NCBI RefSeq assembly: GCF_024171605.1
Contig: NZ_JALKAA010000005.1
Span: 264,647-328,646, forward strand
DNA: 64,000 nucleotides
Origin: Pontibacter sp. HSC-36F09
Lineage (GTDB): Bacteria; Bacteroidota; Bacteroidia; Cytophagales; Hymenobacteraceae
Reading direction: 5' to 3'
Below are positions 63,406 through 64,000 of the stretch, one piece after another. The stretch's first letter is position 1. Each line of letters starts with the position of its first letter. The position numbers were made by a program, and so were the translations under genes. Below the pieces are notes generated by a model. The model was not told the DNA's origin. It did not search any database and saw nothing but the letters and a program-made list of their open reading frames with translations.

Positions 63406-63876
63406 ATGGTTTACCAAATTGACTTGCAAGATTTAGAAAGCTTAAACCACTTAATCTTTGACGCTAGTGTTGAGTTCGAAGACCTTGAAAAGTTAAGTAT
63501 AGATAGCCCGATTGAGCTTAAACTAGAAAGACGATGCTTTGAGAATGTAAAAAGGAAGAAATTCTTATTTTGGTCAAGCACCACCTTTGGTGGCAAAATA
63601 TCTTTACTCAAATTACATGGTGTAAAAGACATTCAACTAGAGGGAATAGACGATACATTTAAGGACAATCACTTTATTAATGAGATTGTCTTTAACTTCC
63701 CTGATAATGCTTTGGAACTTGCAACAGTCTTCGGTTTAAAGGTCAAATTTATTCTTGGTAGCGGCTTTCGAGGAGAATTAATAGACATTGGGAATAATGA
63801 TTTTGGGGCTGGTAGTTTATTTGGCTCTAAAGGCTTTACCAAAAAAGAGTGGGTGAATCGTAACAAAAAAAACTAG
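63406..63876 (+). CDS. AT-rich orphan protein, 156 aa
   Basis: No family is recognised. The protein is soluble, with a mixed alpha/beta pattern (VYQIDLQDLESLNHLIFDASVEFEDLEKLSIDSPIELKLERRCFENVKRKKFLFWSSTTFGGKISLLKLHG...DNHFINEIVFNFPDNALELATVFGLKVKFILGSGFRGELIDIGNNDFGAG). Its base composition (about 35-38% GC by eye) is clearly lower than the ~50% of neighbouring genes, and its codons favour A/T endings. This points to recent acquisition. Small proteins of this type are often immunity or defence-accessory proteins; that is conjecture. The tandem array of the iterated word begins 17 bp after its stop. Confidence 0.55.
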   Translation: MVYQIDLQDLESLNHLIFDASVEFEDLEKLSIDSPIELKLERRCFENVKRKKFLFWSSTTFGGKISLLKLHGVKDIQLEGIDDTFKDNHFINEIVFNFPDNALELATVFGLKVKFILGSGFRGELIDIGNNDFGAGSLFGSKGFTKKEWVNRNKKN

Positions 63877-63892
63877 CCAAGCTTTTGAGTAT

Positions 63893-64000
63893 TAGCCGAC
63901 AGGTATAGCCGACAGGTATAGCCGACAGGTATAGCCGACAGGTATAGCCGACAGGTATAGCCGACAGGTATAGCCGACAGGTATAGCCGACAGGTATAGC
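63893..64000. repeat. 13-bp tandem array built from the iterated word AGGTATAGC, runs off the window
   Basis: Seven perfect copies of the 13-mer AGGTATAGCCGAC (63901-63991), preceded by eight bases of a partial copy and followed by nine bases at the window edge. The unit is the genome-wide word AGGTATAGC plus CGAC. There are no spacers, so it is not a CRISPR array. Total length is unknown. Confidence 0.95.

Noticed and set aside
63893..64000. CRISPR array
   Set aside because: The 13-bp units are contiguous with no spacers and there are no cas genes in view.

Overview
The window is about 50% GC and reads as chromosomal DNA of a Bacteroidota bacterium, most likely a Cytophagales/Hymenobacteraceae (Pontibacter-like) organism; that placement is inference. 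The support is a type B type-IX-secretion sorting domain (21926-24115), a TPR/PD40-type envelope protein (1-665), a TonB-plug/macroglobulin fusion, LytS/LytTR regulators, promoters of the Bacteroidota TTG...TAnnTTTG kind, and starts that almost never carry a Shine-Dalgarno sequence. No rRNA, tRNA, phage, transposase or CRISPR array was recognised. Layout: 1-4.7 kb holds minus-strand housekeeping genes (TPR envelope protein, queE, folD, lepA). 5-9.3 kb holds a PAS/LuxR regulator and the fused acyl-CoA mutase icmF. 9.4-13.1 kb holds two tiny membrane-peptide genes, a Rnk/GreA-like protein with an FMN glutamate-synthase-like enzyme, and an FKBP isomerase. 13.2-18.6 kb holds glutamate dehydrogenase and an M61 peptidase, interleaved with three related SpoIIAA/STAS-like minus-strand genes. 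18.8-30.8 kb holds envelope genes (NlpC/P60, DUF2147, T9SS cargo, YceI-like, patatin/BamA-like), a lone oxidase subunit III and ligA; a probable free-standing structured RNA lies on the minus strand at about 19973-20286. 31.2-36.1 kb holds a LytS/LytTR two-component pair, dapA, a lipoprotein and a DUF421 unit. 36.9-39.3 kb is a cluster of four low-complexity, hydrophilic, probably disordered proteins. 39.4-42.2 kb is an FAD oxidoreductase plus membrane polyferredoxin pair. 43-48.9 kb is one giant macroglobulin-family gene. 49.3-56.7 kb holds redox enzymes, a TetR/carbonic anhydrase overlap and two PLP enzymes. 57.7-61.2 kb is umuDC plus a PA0069-type radical SAM gene, followed by an FRG-domain gene, a lipoprotein and an AT-rich orphan. 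The feature that unifies the window is a short highly iterated word, AGGTATAGC with core GGTATA, on both strands, in genes and in gaps. I hand-counted about 190 loci of the core outside the terminal array, against roughly 31 expected by chance in 64 kb. The window ends inside a 13-bp tandem array built from the same word (63893-64000), and a perfect 18-bp inverted repeat at 53662-53701 is also built around it. This iterated-word system and the minus-strand RNA, which carries a 12-nt perfect match to the 16S anti-Shine-Dalgarno tail, are the best candidates for undescribed biology here.
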